From: Actinomycetota bacterium
GTDB taxonomy: Bacteria; Actinomycetota; Acidimicrobiia; Acidimicrobiales; Ilumatobacteraceae
Length of the DNA stretch: 35,712 bases
Direction of reading: 5' to 3'
Assembly: GCA_009924875.1 (NCBI GenBank)
Contig: RFQQ01000003.1
Location: 1 to 35,712, forward strand
Shown here: piece after piece, positions 10,537 to 19,178 of the stretch
How the letters are laid out: each line of letters starts with the position of its first letter
Numbering within the stretch: the stretch's first letter is position 1
Translations under genes and position numbers: made by a program
Notes under the pieces: model-generated
The model's input: only the letters and a program-made list of their open reading frames with translations
What the model was told of the DNA's origin: nothing
Database searches by the model: none

Positions 10537-11115
10537 TCAGCCGGGGCGGAGCGATCCGTCGAGGATGCGGTCGGCCACATCGCGCATCCGGACCCGCTCC
10601 GACATGGCGGTGCGCTGGATGAACGAGAAGGCGTCGGATTCCGACATCCCGACCTGGTCGATCAAGAGACCCTTCGCGCGATCGACCAACTTGCGGGCTT
10701 CGAGCTGCTCACCGAGGGCGTCGATTTCTCCAGTCAGGTCGCGGAGCTCTCGGAACCGTCCGATGGCGACCTCGATCGCGGGAACGAGATCGCTCCGCTG
10801 GAACGGCTTCACGAGGAAGGCGAGCGCACCCGCGTCACGAGCCTGCTCGATCACCTCGCGCTGACTGAAGGCCGTCAGCATGAGCACCGCGCAGAGCTTC
10901 TCGGAGGTGATGACCCCGGCCGCCTGAAGACCGTCCATCCCGGGCATCTTCACGTCGAGGATCGCGAGATCAGGAGCGAGATCGCGGACGAGGCCGACGA
11001 CCTCATCCCCCCGCCCCGTCTCCGCCACGACCTCGTAGCCCTCCTCCTCGAGGGTCTCGCGCAGATCCATGCGGATGATGGCCTCGTCCTCAGCGATGAC
11101 CACGCGGATGGCCAT
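10537..11115 (-). CDS. pdtaR: Response regulator with C-terminal ANTAR RNA-binding domain (PdtaR-like)
   Basis: Receiver: RVVIAEDEAIIRMDLRETLEEEGYEV...DLAILDVKMPGMDGL...LVKPF; ANTAR: RAKGLLIDQVGMSESDAFSFIQRTAMSERVRMRDVADRIL. Next to polA, as in M. tuberculosis. Confidence 0.88.
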   Translation of the reverse strand: MAIRVVIAEDEAIIRMDLRETLEEEGYEVVAETGRGDEVVGLVRDLAPDLAILDVKMPGMDGLQAAGVITSEKLCAVLMLTAFSQREVIEQARDAGALAFLVKPFQRSDLVPAIEVAIGRFRELRDLTGEIDALGEQLEARKLVDRAKGLLIDQVGMSESDAFSFIQRTAMSERVRMRDVADRILDGSLRPG

Positions 11116-11140
11116 CAGCAGGCACCTCGGCGCGGAGCGT

Positions 11141-11434
11141 TCATCGGGTGGCCGCGGCGATCCGGTCGAGCAGCTCGTCCTGACGGCGCTCGAGGTCCGA
11201 GATCTCGTCGACGAGATGGAGACGGTGACGATCGAGGGCGGAGGCATGCCGTCGGGCATCAGCCGCCTCGAACTCGGCGAGCGGGGTCTCCGACACCAGG
11301 GCCCTCAGTGCCTGGTCATCGGCCTCGGAGGCGACCACCGCGCACTGCTCCTCGATCTGGGCGAGCTCGTGGCGCAGTTCCGCGATACGGGCAGCATTCT
11401 GCGCCAAACGACGTTCCGCGAGCCAGGTGGCCAT
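11141..11434 (-). CDS. Small coiled-coil hypothetical protein
   Basis: 97 aa with heptad-like Leu/Ile spacing; candidate leaderless -10 TAGCAT 6 nt before the ATG; same strand as pdtaR. Confidence 0.6.
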   Translation of the reverse strand: MATWLAERRLAQNAARIAELRHELAQIEEQCAVVASEADDQALRALVSETPLAEFEAADARRHASALDRHRLHLVDEISDLERRQDELLDRIAAATR

Positions 11435-11499
11435 CCCAACATGCTAGGCCGACCTCCCCCGGACCCACCGGAGTCCAGCGGGGAGGCCCTGAGCCGCAT

Positions 11500-11575
11500 T
11501 GGTGCCCCGAGTCGGATTCGAACCGACACTGGACGGTGTTTGAGACCGCTGCCTCTGCCGTTGGGCTACCGGGGC
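11500..11575 (-). tRNA. tRNA with anticodon CAA (Leu by codon), short variable loop, encoded CCA
   Basis: GCCCCGG-TA-GCCCAACGGCAGAGGC-A-GCGGTCTCAAACACCGT-CCAGT-GTCGGTTCGAATCCGAC-TCGGGGC-ACCA. All four arms pair; anticodon loop CTCAAAC; 5-nt variable loop; 76 nt. Confidence 0.93.
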
Positions 11576-11608
11576 GACCCCTCGAGCCTACCCGCGGCGC
11601 ACCGTCGC

Positions 11609-11622
11609 CTACCGGCCGGTAG
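11609..11622. promoter_or_regulatory. Perfect 14-bp palindrome CTACCGGCCGGTAG upstream of fabD (candidate operator)
   Basis: Direct reading; lies between the tRNA 5' end (11575) and the fabD start (11660). Confidence 0.4.
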
Positions 11623-11646
11623 CCCTGCTCCGCCGGAACACCCGTC

Positions 11647-11652
11647 TAGCCT
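11647..11652 (+). promoter_or_regulatory. Candidate leaderless -10 (TAGCCT, 7 nt before fabD GTG)
   Basis: TAGCCT-CTCCGAC-GTG. Confidence 0.4.
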
Positions 11653-11659
11653 CTCCGAC

Positions 11660-12835
11660 GTGCTCGCGTTCACCTTCCCCGGGCAGGGGTCGCAACGCCC
11701 CGGAATGGGGCGTCCATGGGCTGACCATGAGAGCTGGGAACTCGTCCACGAGGCGAGCGAGGTCGCCGGCCGCGACGTCGCCCGACTGCTGCTCGACGCC
11801 GACGCCGACGAGCTCCGTGATACCCGCAACGCCCAGCTCACGACCTTCGTCTCGAGCCTGATGGTGCTCGACGCGGTCGAGCGACTCGGCGTCGACGCCG
11901 ACGTGTACGCCGGGCACTCCCTTGGTGAGTACACCGCCCTCGCCGCCTCCGGAGCCCTCGGCTTCCCCGAAGGGGTCGCCCTGGTCGGCGCGCGGGCTGA
12001 CGCCATGCACGACGCCGGCCTCGAACGACCGGGAACCATGGCGGCCGTACTCGGTCTCGACGACGACAAGGTCGAAGTGGCCTGCAACCTCGCCGATGAC
12101 GAGGTGTGGGTAGCCAACTTCAACGCCCCCGGTCAGGTGGTGATCGCCGGCTCACCCGAGGGCGTCGCCTCCGCGAGCGCGCATGCGAAGGAACTCGGCG
12201 CGAAAAAAGTCATGCCGCTGCAGGTGTCCGGCGCCTTCCATACGCCGTTCATGAGTTCGGCCCGAGATCGACTGCGCGAGGCCATCGCCATCGCGTCAAT
12301 CCGCAGTAGCGACCTTCCCATCGTGTCGAATGTCGATTCCCTCGCCCACGACTCGGCCGATGACTGGACGAGCCTGCTCTCGGCCCAACTCACCAGTCCT
12401 GTCCGCTGGAAGCACGGCCTACTCGCCATGTCCCAGATGGGCGTCACCTCCTTCGCCGAGCTCGGACCCGGCGGGGTGCTCACCGGGATGGCGAAGCGCA
12501 CTCTCGACGACATCCACACCATCGCCGTCGCGACCCCCGACGACCTCGACCGCTTCGTCGAGTGGGTCGCGGGAACCGCGCCGCCCGCCCCGGCCGTCGA
12601 GCATGAGGGCGAGCACCTCTACCTCGCCGAGCGGTTCGTTGTCAGCCCGTCGGCCGGGGTGTTCTCCTCGGCTGGTCTCGCCGAAGGCAGCCCGATCGAC
12701 GTCGGTGCTGTCCTCGGACTCGTCGGAGACGATGAGGTCCGCTCCCCGTTCGCCGGAGTGTTCCAGTCCTACATCGCCGCCGACACCGAGCGAGTCGCGC
12801 CCCGACAGCCCATCGCCTGGCTTCGCACCTCATGA
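11660..12835 (+). CDS. fabD: Malonyl-CoA:ACP transacylase with C-terminal extension
   Basis: VLAFTFPGQGSQRPGMG, YAGHSLGEYTALAASG, VSGAFHTPFM, FAELGPGGVLTGMAKR; extra ~75 aa C-terminal region. GTG start at 11660. Confidence 0.95.
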   Translation: MLAFTFPGQGSQRPGMGRPWADHESWELVHEASEVAGRDVARLLLDADADELRDTRNAQLTTFVSSLMVLDAVERLGVDADVYAGHSLGEYTALAASGALGFPEGVALVGARADAMHDAGLERPGTMAAVLGLDDDKVEVACNLADDEVWVANFNAPGQVVIAGSPEGVASASAHAKELGAKKVMPLQVSGAFHTPFMSSARDRLREAIAIASIRSSDLPIVSNVDSLAHDSADDWTSLLSAQLTSPVRWKHGLLAMSQMGVTSFAELGPGGVLTGMAKRTLDDIHTIAVATPDDLDRFVEWVAGTAPPAPAVEHEGEHLYLAERFVVSPSAGVFSSAGLAEGSPIDVGAVLGLVGDDEVRSPFAGVFQSYIAADTERVAPRQPIAWLRTS

Positions 12836-12874
12836 TCGAACAGCCCGCAACGGGCGCCACAGGAGGTCTCTGAC

Positions 12875-13837
12875 ATGCCCGCAACCCGACCCGGCGCCAC
12901 CGGCGCCGTCATCTCCGGCTGGGGAACCGCCCTCCCCGAGAAGGTGGTCACCAACCACGACCTTGAGAAGACCCTCGACACCAGCGACGAGTGGATTGTC
13001 GCTCGCACCGGCATCTCCGAACGGCGGATCGGCGGCACGACCACCTCGCTCTCCGTCGAGTCGGGACAGGCGGCCCTCGACATGGCCGGGCTCACCCCCG
13101 AGCGGATCGACGCCCTCGTCGTCGCCACCACCACCCCCGACCGACAGTGGGGCACCGCGCCAATCATCCAACGCGAACTCGGCCTCTCTTGCGGGGCATT
13201 CGAGCTCAACGCGGCCTGCTCAGGCTTCGTCTACGGCCTCGTTAACGCCCACGGTCTCATCGCGATGGGAGCCGAGCGCGTGCTTCTCATCGGCACCGAC
13301 ACCCTGTCGAGGATCACCGACTGGAACGACCGGGGCACGGCGCCGTTGTTCGCCGACGGATCCGGGGCTGTGGTGCTCGAATCGACGCCCCACGGCAGCC
13401 AATTGCTCGGCTGGGACTTTGATGCCGACGGCTCAGCGAGCGAACTGCTCTGGGCCGAGGTCGGAGGAACGGTCAACATGGACGGCAAAGAGGTCTTCCG
13501 CCGGGCCGTTCGCATCATGGTCGACTCCGCTGAGAAGTCGATGCGCCACGCCGGTGTCACCGGCGACGACATCACCATGATCGTCCCCCACCAGGCCAAC
13601 ATTCGGATCATCCAAGCTGCCTGCGAGCGACTGGAGGTGCCCCTCGACCGCGCCTCCGTGGTCATTGACCGCACCGGCAACACCTCGTCGGCCTCCATCC
13701 CCCTCGCCCTCGCCGCCGCCCTCGAGGACGGTCGCATCGACCACGGTGACCTCGTGCTCCTTGTCGGATTCGGCGGAGGCATGACCGCAGCGAGCGCCGT
13801 TCTGAGATGGGGCGGCGAGAAGGGGGCATCGGCGTGA
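12875..13837 (+). CDS. fabH: Beta-ketoacyl-ACP synthase III
   Basis: TSDEWIVARTGISERRI, ELNAACSGFVYGL, VPHQANIRII, GNTSSASIPLAL. AGGAGG Shine-Dalgarno before the ATG. Confidence 0.96.
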   Translation: MPATRPGATGAVISGWGTALPEKVVTNHDLEKTLDTSDEWIVARTGISERRIGGTTTSLSVESGQAALDMAGLTPERIDALVVATTTPDRQWGTAPIIQRELGLSCGAFELNAACSGFVYGLVNAHGLIAMGAERVLLIGTDTLSRITDWNDRGTAPLFADGSGAVVLESTPHGSQLLGWDFDADGSASELLWAEVGGTVNMDGKEVFRRAVRIMVDSAEKSMRHAGVTGDDITMIVPHQANIRIIQAACERLEVPLDRASVVIDRTGNTSSASIPLALAAALEDGRIDHGDLVLLVGFGGGMTAASAVLRWGGEKGASA

Positions 13838-14550
13838 GCGACAACGGAAGGATCGTCCTCGTCACCGGAGGCTCACGGGGCATCGGCCTCGCCGTCGCCC
13901 ACCGCTTCGCCGCGGCCGGCGACCGAGTCGCGGTGACCTACAACTCGTCTCCGCCCCCTGATGGCCTCTTCGGGGTCCGCTGCGACGTCACCTCCACCGA
14001 CGACGTCGACCGCGCCTTCACCGAAGTCGAAGAGCACTTCGGCGGGGCCGTGCAGGTGCTGGTCTCCAACGCCGGCATCACGCGGGACGGACTCCTCCTG
14101 CGAATGGGCGAGGACGACTTCACCGCGGTCATCGACGCCAACCTGACCGCTGCCTACCGGGTGACGAAGCGCGCGGTCCAGCAGATGCTCCGCGCGCGGT
14201 CCGGCCGGATCATCCTGGTCTCCTCGGTCGTCGGCCTGCTCGGCGCGGCCGGTCAGGCGAACTACGCCTCGTCCAAGGCCGGACTCGTCGGTCTCGCTCG
14301 ATCCCTCGCCCGCGAGCTCGGCTCCCGCTCGATCACCGTCAACGTGGTCGCTCCCGGACCCGTCGCCACCGATATGACCGCGGCGCTCGGCGAGGGGCGC
14401 CTCGCTGAGATCACCGCCTCGGTGCCACTCGCCCGTATGGCCGAACCCGATGAGATCGCCGGGGTAGTCGAGTTCCTCGCCTCTCCCGACGCTGGCTACA
14501 TCACCGGAGCCGTTATTCCGGTTGATGGCGGCCTCGGTATGGGACACTGA
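13834..14550 (+). CDS. fabG: 3-oxoacyl-ACP reductase
   Basis: VLVTGGSRGIGLAVAHRF, SNAGITRDGLLLRMGEDDF, YASSKAGLVGLARSLAREL, VNVVAPGPVATDM. GTG start overlaps the fabH stop. Confidence 0.94.
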   Translation: MSDNGRIVLVTGGSRGIGLAVAHRFAAAGDRVAVTYNSSPPPDGLFGVRCDVTSTDDVDRAFTEVEEHFGGAVQVLVSNAGITRDGLLLRMGEDDFTAVIDANLTAAYRVTKRAVQQMLRARSGRIILVSSVVGLLGAAGQANYASSKAGLVGLARSLARELGSRSITVNVVAPGPVATDMTAALGEGRLAEITASVPLARMAEPDEIAGVVEFLASPDAGYITGAVIPVDGGLGMGH

Positions 14551-14635
14551 GCGTCCCGCCACGGACGCCCGCCACTACCTACACTTGGCGACGACCAACG
14601 CGATCGCGGATTCCGCGACCCGACAAGGAGACGAC

Positions 14636-14872
14636 ATGGATCAGGAACTGTTCGCCCGCTTCAAGAAGTGCGCCGTCGAGGTGCTCTCGGTCTCGGATGA
14701 CCAGGTCACCGAGGACGCCAAGTTCGGTGACGACCTCGACGCCGACAGCCTCGACCTCGTCGAGCTCGTGATGGCCCTCGAGGAGGAGTTCGGCATCGAG
14801 GTTCCCGAGGAAGACCTCGAGGGGATCGAGACCGTCGGCCAGGCCTTCGCTCTCGTCACCAACAAGCTCTGA
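14636..14872 (+). CDS. acpP: Acyl carrier protein
   Basis: MDQELFARFKKCAVEVLSVSDDQVTEDAKFGDDLDADSLDLVELVMALEEEFGIEVPEEDLEGIETVGQAF: DSL phosphopantetheine site; AAGGAG RBS. Confidence 0.97.
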   Translation: MDQELFARFKKCAVEVLSVSDDQVTEDAKFGDDLDADSLDLVELVMALEEEFGIEVPEEDLEGIETVGQAFALVTNKL

Positions 14873-14873
14873 G

Positions 14874-16058
14874 ATGATCGGCTCCGGACGGCGCGTCGCC
14901 GTTACGGGTCTTGGCGTCGTCGCCCCCTGCGGGATCGGCCGCGACGCCTTCTGGCAGGGTCTGCTCGGCCCCGGACTCGTTGACGTCGGCCGCCTCACGA
15001 CCATCGAGGATTGGGACCCGAGCCCCTGGTACGACTCGCCGAAGGACGCCCGCCGGGCCGACCGGAGCGAGCAGTACGCCATCGCCGCGGCTACCGAGGC
15101 CCTTGAGCAGTCGGGGCGGCCAGCCGCCGACCCCAGCCGCATCGGCACCATCTTCGGCACGGGCGTGGGAGGCATCCACACTCTCGAAGAGCAGATCGTC
15201 AACCGGCTCGACAAGGGCGAGCGTCGCGTCTCCCCATTCCTCGTGCCGATGATGATGGCCAACGCGCCCGGAGCGAACGTGTCGATGCGCTTCGACCTGC
15301 GCGGCCCCAATGAGACGCTCTCGACCGCCTGCGCCGCCGGGACGCACGCCCTCGGCTACGCGGCCCGCCTCATCGCATGGGGACTCGCCGATGCGGTGGT
15401 CGCCGGAGGAACCGAGTACGCGGGCACCCCGACGGCCCTCGCCAGCTTCGGCAACATGACCGCTCTCTCCTCTACCGGCACCAGCCGACCATTCGACGCC
15501 GCCCGGGACGGTTTCGTCATGGGTGAGGGTGCCGCCGTCATGGTGCTCGAGGAGTGGGAGTCCGCTGTCGGACGGGGAGCGCGCATCATCGGTGAGATCC
15601 TCGGAGCCGCATCGAATGCCGACGCCCACCACATCACGGCGCCATCACCGGGCGGTGTCGGCGCGATCGGATGCATGAGGCTCGCCCTCGCCGACGCGGG
15701 CCTCGAACCGGCCGAGATCCGGCAGGTCAACGCCCACGGCACTTCCACCCCGCTGAACGACGCCGCCGAGGCGGCCGCCGTCTCCGAGGTGTTCGGCCCG
15801 GGAGCCGTGCCGGTTGTCTCGACGAAGGGGGTCACCGGACACGCCCTCGGAGCAGCTGGAGCGCTCGAGGCAGCGGCCGTACTCCTCTCGATGGAGCACC
15901 GGCTCATCCCGCCGACCGCGAACACCGTCGATGTCGACCCGGAGATGACCGTCGATGTCGTCACCGGCGAGGCGCGCCCCTGGGAGCCCGGCCCCACCAT
16001 GTCGAACAACTTCGGCTTCGGTGGGCACAACGGCTCCATCATCATCGGCCCGGGCTGA
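14874..16058 (+). CDS. fabF: Beta-ketoacyl-ACP synthase II
   Basis: VAVTGLGVVAPCGIG, STACAAGTHALGYA, NAHGTSTPLND, KGVTGHALGAAGALEA, SNNFGFGGHN. Confidence 0.95.
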   Translation: MIGSGRRVAVTGLGVVAPCGIGRDAFWQGLLGPGLVDVGRLTTIEDWDPSPWYDSPKDARRADRSEQYAIAAATEALEQSGRPAADPSRIGTIFGTGVGGIHTLEEQIVNRLDKGERRVSPFLVPMMMANAPGANVSMRFDLRGPNETLSTACAAGTHALGYAARLIAWGLADAVVAGGTEYAGTPTALASFGNMTALSSTGTSRPFDAARDGFVMGEGAAVMVLEEWESAVGRGARIIGEILGAASNADAHHITAPSPGGVGAIGCMRLALADAGLEPAEIRQVNAHGTSTPLNDAAEAAAVSEVFGPGAVPVVSTKGVTGHALGAAGALEAAAVLLSMEHRLIPPTANTVDVDPEMTVDVVTGEARPWEPGPTMSNNFGFGGHNGSIIIGPG

Positions 16059-16069
16059 GCCCGGTCGCC

Positions 16070-16480
16070 TCAGGCGATCACGAACATGAGGTCGCACTCA
16101 GTGGCCAGCTCCCCGCCAACGAGGGCCCGACCTGATCCACGTCCAGCGCGCGCGGACAGCTTGGTCATCGAGCACTCGAGGACGAGCTCGTCACCGGGCA
16201 CGACCTGACGACGGAACCTCGCCTTATCGATGCCGCCGAAGAGCGGCAACCGACCCGCGAACCGCTCATCGGAGAGCACCGCGAGCGCGCCTACCTGAGC
16301 GATCGCCTCGCACATGAGCACCCCCGGGAGCGTCGGACGGCCTGGGAAGTGTCCGGAAAAGAACCATTCGTCGCCGGTCAATCTCCAGACTCCACGGGCC
16401 GACTCACCCGGCACGATCTCCAGGATCTCGTCGACGAAGAGGAAGGGTGCTCGGTGGGGAAGAAGGTCCTCGGGGTTCAC
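16070..16480 (-). CDS. fabZ: 3-hydroxyacyl-ACP dehydratase
   Basis: LLPHRAPFLFVDEI, FFSGHFPGRPTLPGVLMCEAIAQVGA, FGGIDKARFRRQVVPGD. Confidence 0.9.
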   Translation of the reverse strand: MNPEDLLPHRAPFLFVDEILEIVPGESARGVWRLTGDEWFFSGHFPGRPTLPGVLMCEAIAQVGALAVLSDERFAGRLPLFGGIDKARFRRQVVPGDELVLECSMTKLSARAGRGSGRALVGGELATECDLMFVIA

Positions 16481-16503
16481 GCGGCGACCCTAGCGAGCCG
16501 CGA

Positions 16504-17268
16504 TCAGGCGTCGATGGCCGCTCGAACCTCGGCCACGTACCGGCCCACCTCGTCTGGACCCGACTCGATGAGCCGCCGCACCATCGAAGCACCCTGAATG
16601 ACACCGTCAGCCACCCGACAGGCGGTGGCCGCCTGCTCCGCGTTCGACACCCCGACCCCGACGAGCACCGGCAATTCGGTGAGCGGAAGGAGTCGTTCAG
16701 CGAGCGCGGTCGCGGTTGCCGCGAGCGAGTCGCGTTCCCCGGTGACACCGAGCAGACCGACGGAGTAGACGAAACCCCGACAGCGATCGACGATCCTCGG
16801 AAGGCGGTCATCTGGAGCCGTAGGCGCAGCGAGCATCACCGTGGCGACACCCGCGGCGTCGGCCGCCTCGCACCACTCTCCGGACTCCTCGAGCGGAAGA
16901 TCGGGGAGGATGCAACCGGTGACCCCAGCCGCCACCAGTCGATTCGCGAACCGGACCGGTCCGTCGTGATGGACGACGTTGAAATAGGTCATCACCGCGA
17001 GCGGAATGTCGACGTCGAGGTGCGGAACCTCCTCGAGCACCGACTGCGGCGTCGTGCCCGCCTCGAGGGCCGCCTGAGAGGCTCGCTGGATGACCGGACC
17101 ATCCATGACCGGATCGGAGAACGGGATACCGATCTCGACCGCGTCAGCGCCGTTGGCCGCGCAGGCTCTGATGGCGTCCTGCCACCCCGGATAGCCGCCG
17201 GTGATATACGGGACGAGAATCTTGCGACCTGACTCCTTGCACCCTCGCAGGTGAGACTCGAGACCCAT
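16504..17268 (-). CDS. trpA: Tryptophan synthase alpha chain
   Basis: LVPYITGGYPGWQDAI, GADAVEIGIPFSDPVMDGPVIQRAS, GCILPDLPLEE, GVGVSNAEQA. Confidence 0.96.
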   Translation of the reverse strand: MGLESHLRGCKESGRKILVPYITGGYPGWQDAIRACAANGADAVEIGIPFSDPVMDGPVIQRASQAALEAGTTPQSVLEEVPHLDVDIPLAVMTYFNVVHHDGPVRFANRLVAAGVTGCILPDLPLEESGEWCEAADAAGVATVMLAAPTAPDDRLPRIVDRCRGFVYSVGLLGVTGERDSLAATATALAERLLPLTELPVLVGVGVSNAEQAATACRVADGVIQGASMVRRLIESGPDEVGRYVAEVRAAIDA

Positions 17269-17271
17269 CGC

Positions 17272-18462
17272 TCAGCCGAGTCGGTCCTTCAACACGTCCA
17301 TCATCTGGCCGACATCCTTGTCACCGCGTCCGCTCATATTGACGAGAACGGTCTGGCCCTGCAGTTGAGCCGCCTCGCGAGCCACCCAGGCGATCGCGTG
17401 GGCGGGCTCGAGCGCCGGAATGATTCCCTCCGTGCGGCTGAGCAACTGGAAGGCCTCGATCACCTCGGCATCGGTCACGTTCGGGTACTCCGCCCGCCCG
17501 ATGGACGCGAGATGCGAGTGCTCAGGACCGACTCCCGGATAGTCGAGGCCAGCCGAGATGGAGTGCGCCTCCTCGACCTGGCCGTACTCGTCCTGCATGA
17601 GGAAGCTCCGCATGCCGTGCACCACACCGGGCGCGCCGCGAGACACCGCCGCACCGCCAGCCGGCTCGACACCGATGAGTCGGCTGTCGGTGTCGACGAA
17701 TCCCGAGAAGATGCCGATGGCGTTCGATCCTCCACCGACACAGGCGACGACGAGATCGGGGTCCTCTCCGACGAGCGCGAGGAACTGCGTCCGGGCCTCT
17801 TCACCGATCACCCGATGAAACTGGCGCACCATGAATGGGTACGGATGCGGGCCCATCACCGAGCCCAGGCAGTAGTGGGTGTCGCCGACGGTGGCTACCC
17901 AGTCGCGCATCGCCTCGTTGACCGCGTCCTTCAGGGTGCGGCTACCGCTATGGACAGCCTCCACCTCAGCCCCGAGCAGGCGCATCCGAAAGACGTTGAG
18001 CGCCTGCCGCTCGACATCGACCGCCCCCATGTAGACCTTGCACTCCATTCCGAGGAGCGCGGCGGCGGTTGCGCTCGCCACCCCATGCTGACCGGCGCCG
18101 GTCTCGGCGACGAGCCGAGTCTTGCCCATCCGCTTCGCGAGAAGCGCCTGACCGATCACGTTGTTGATCTTGTGCGAACCGGTGTGGTTGAGATCCTCGC
18201 GCTTCAAGAACAGGCGGAGACCGAGCTGCTCACCAAGGCGGTGACATTCGGTGAGACCCGACGGACGGCCCGCGTAATCACGGAGTACCGAGGCGAGCTC
18301 CTCGCGCCACACCGGATCGTTCCACGCCTCGTGGAAGGCCCGCTCCAACTCCTGACAGGCCGGCACCAACGTCTCGGGGACGAATCGACCGCCGAACTCA
18401 CCAAAACGGCCCGAGTCATCAGGCTCCCCCATCAGGGACCGTGTCTCTGCCGCGATCGTCAT
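17272..18462 (-). CDS. trpB: Tryptophan synthase beta chain
   Basis: [66 protein letters not shown]. Confidence 0.97.
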   Translation of the reverse strand: MTIAAETRSLMGEPDDSGRFGEFGGRFVPETLVPACQELERAFHEAWNDPVWREELASVLRDYAGRPSGLTECHRLGEQLGLRLFLKREDLNHTGSHKINNVIGQALLAKRMGKTRLVAETGAGQHGVASATAAALLGMECKVYMGAVDVERQALNVFRMRLLGAEVEAVHSGSRTLKDAVNEAMRDWVATVGDTHYCLGSVMGPHPYPFMVRQFHRVIGEEARTQFLALVGEDPDLVVACVGGGSNAIGIFSGFVDTDSRLIGVEPAGGAAVSRGAPGVVHGMRSFLMQDEYGQVEEAHSISAGLDYPGVGPEHSHLASIGRAEYPNVTDAEVIEAFQLLSRTEGIIPALEPAHAIAWVAREAAQLQGQTVLVNMSGRGDKDVGQMMDVLKDRLG

Positions 18463-19139
18463 TCGTCCTCCCAGTCGTAGGGCACATCTTCGAGCGGAGG
18501 GAGATCGGACGACTCGTCCGGGGGGACCGCCGCTCGTGCGTTGGAGATGAATCTTCTCACCTTCACTGGATCCTTGCGACCCGGAGCGGCCTCAACTCCA
18601 GAGGACACATCCACCCCCCACGGCCGGACCGCGCGGATGCCGTCGGCGACATTGTCGGGGTTCAACCCCCCAGCAAGGATCAAGCGGACCGAGTCGGGAA
18701 CCTCCGTGGCGAGGTGCCAGTCGAACACCTTTCCGCTGCCCGGGGCCGGAGCATCGACCAGCACGAGGTCGGTGTGGAACCGATCGGCGCGCGTCAGATG
18801 GTCAGAGTCGGCACCGAACGCCTTGATGACGTGTCGGATGCCATGACCGGGCCCCTTGTCGACCACCTCACGCACCTGCTCTGGCGTCTCCGAGCCGTGG
18901 AGTTGCACGGCACGAACGCCGGCGCTGTCCGCGATGGAGAGCACCCGCGCGGGCAGTTCATCGCGGAACACGCCGACCGTCAGAACATCAGAGGGCAGTC
19001 GCCGCGTGATGTCGTAGACGTGCTTGGCGACGACCTGCCTGGGCGAGGGAGCGAAGATGAATCCGACCGCGTCCGCTCCCATAGCGACGGCGAGCAGCGC
19101 GTCCTCCTCATTGGTGATCCCGCAGATCTTGACGAACAT
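18459..19139 (-). CDS. trpF: Phosphoribosylanthranilate isomerase
   Basis: [62 protein letters not shown]. Start set to the ATG at 19139. Confidence 0.95.
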   Translation of the reverse strand: MFVKICGITNEEDALLAVAMGADAVGFIFAPSPRQVVAKHVYDITRRLPSDVLTVGVFRDELPARVLSIADSAGVRAVQLHGSETPEQVREVVDKGPGHGIRHVIKAFGADSDHLTRADRFHTDLVLVDAPAPGSGKVFDWHLATEVPDSVRLILAGGLNPDNVADGIRAVRPWGVDVSSGVEAAPGRKDPVKVRRFISNARAAVPPDESSDLPPLEDVPYDWEDE

Positions 19140-19178
19140 TGACGCCGAACCTACCCGGGGCACCGGGGGCCGATGCGG

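Noticed and set aside
8370-10622. 750-aa plus-strand ORF
   Set aside because: Fully antisense to polA; long spurious ORFs on the opposite strand are expected at this GC content, and the product shows no recognizable domain.
11069-11659. Upstream extension of the fabD ORF (588 aa)
   Set aside because: Would read through the tRNA antisense; the FabD N-terminus VLAFTFPGQGSQ begins at GTG 11660.
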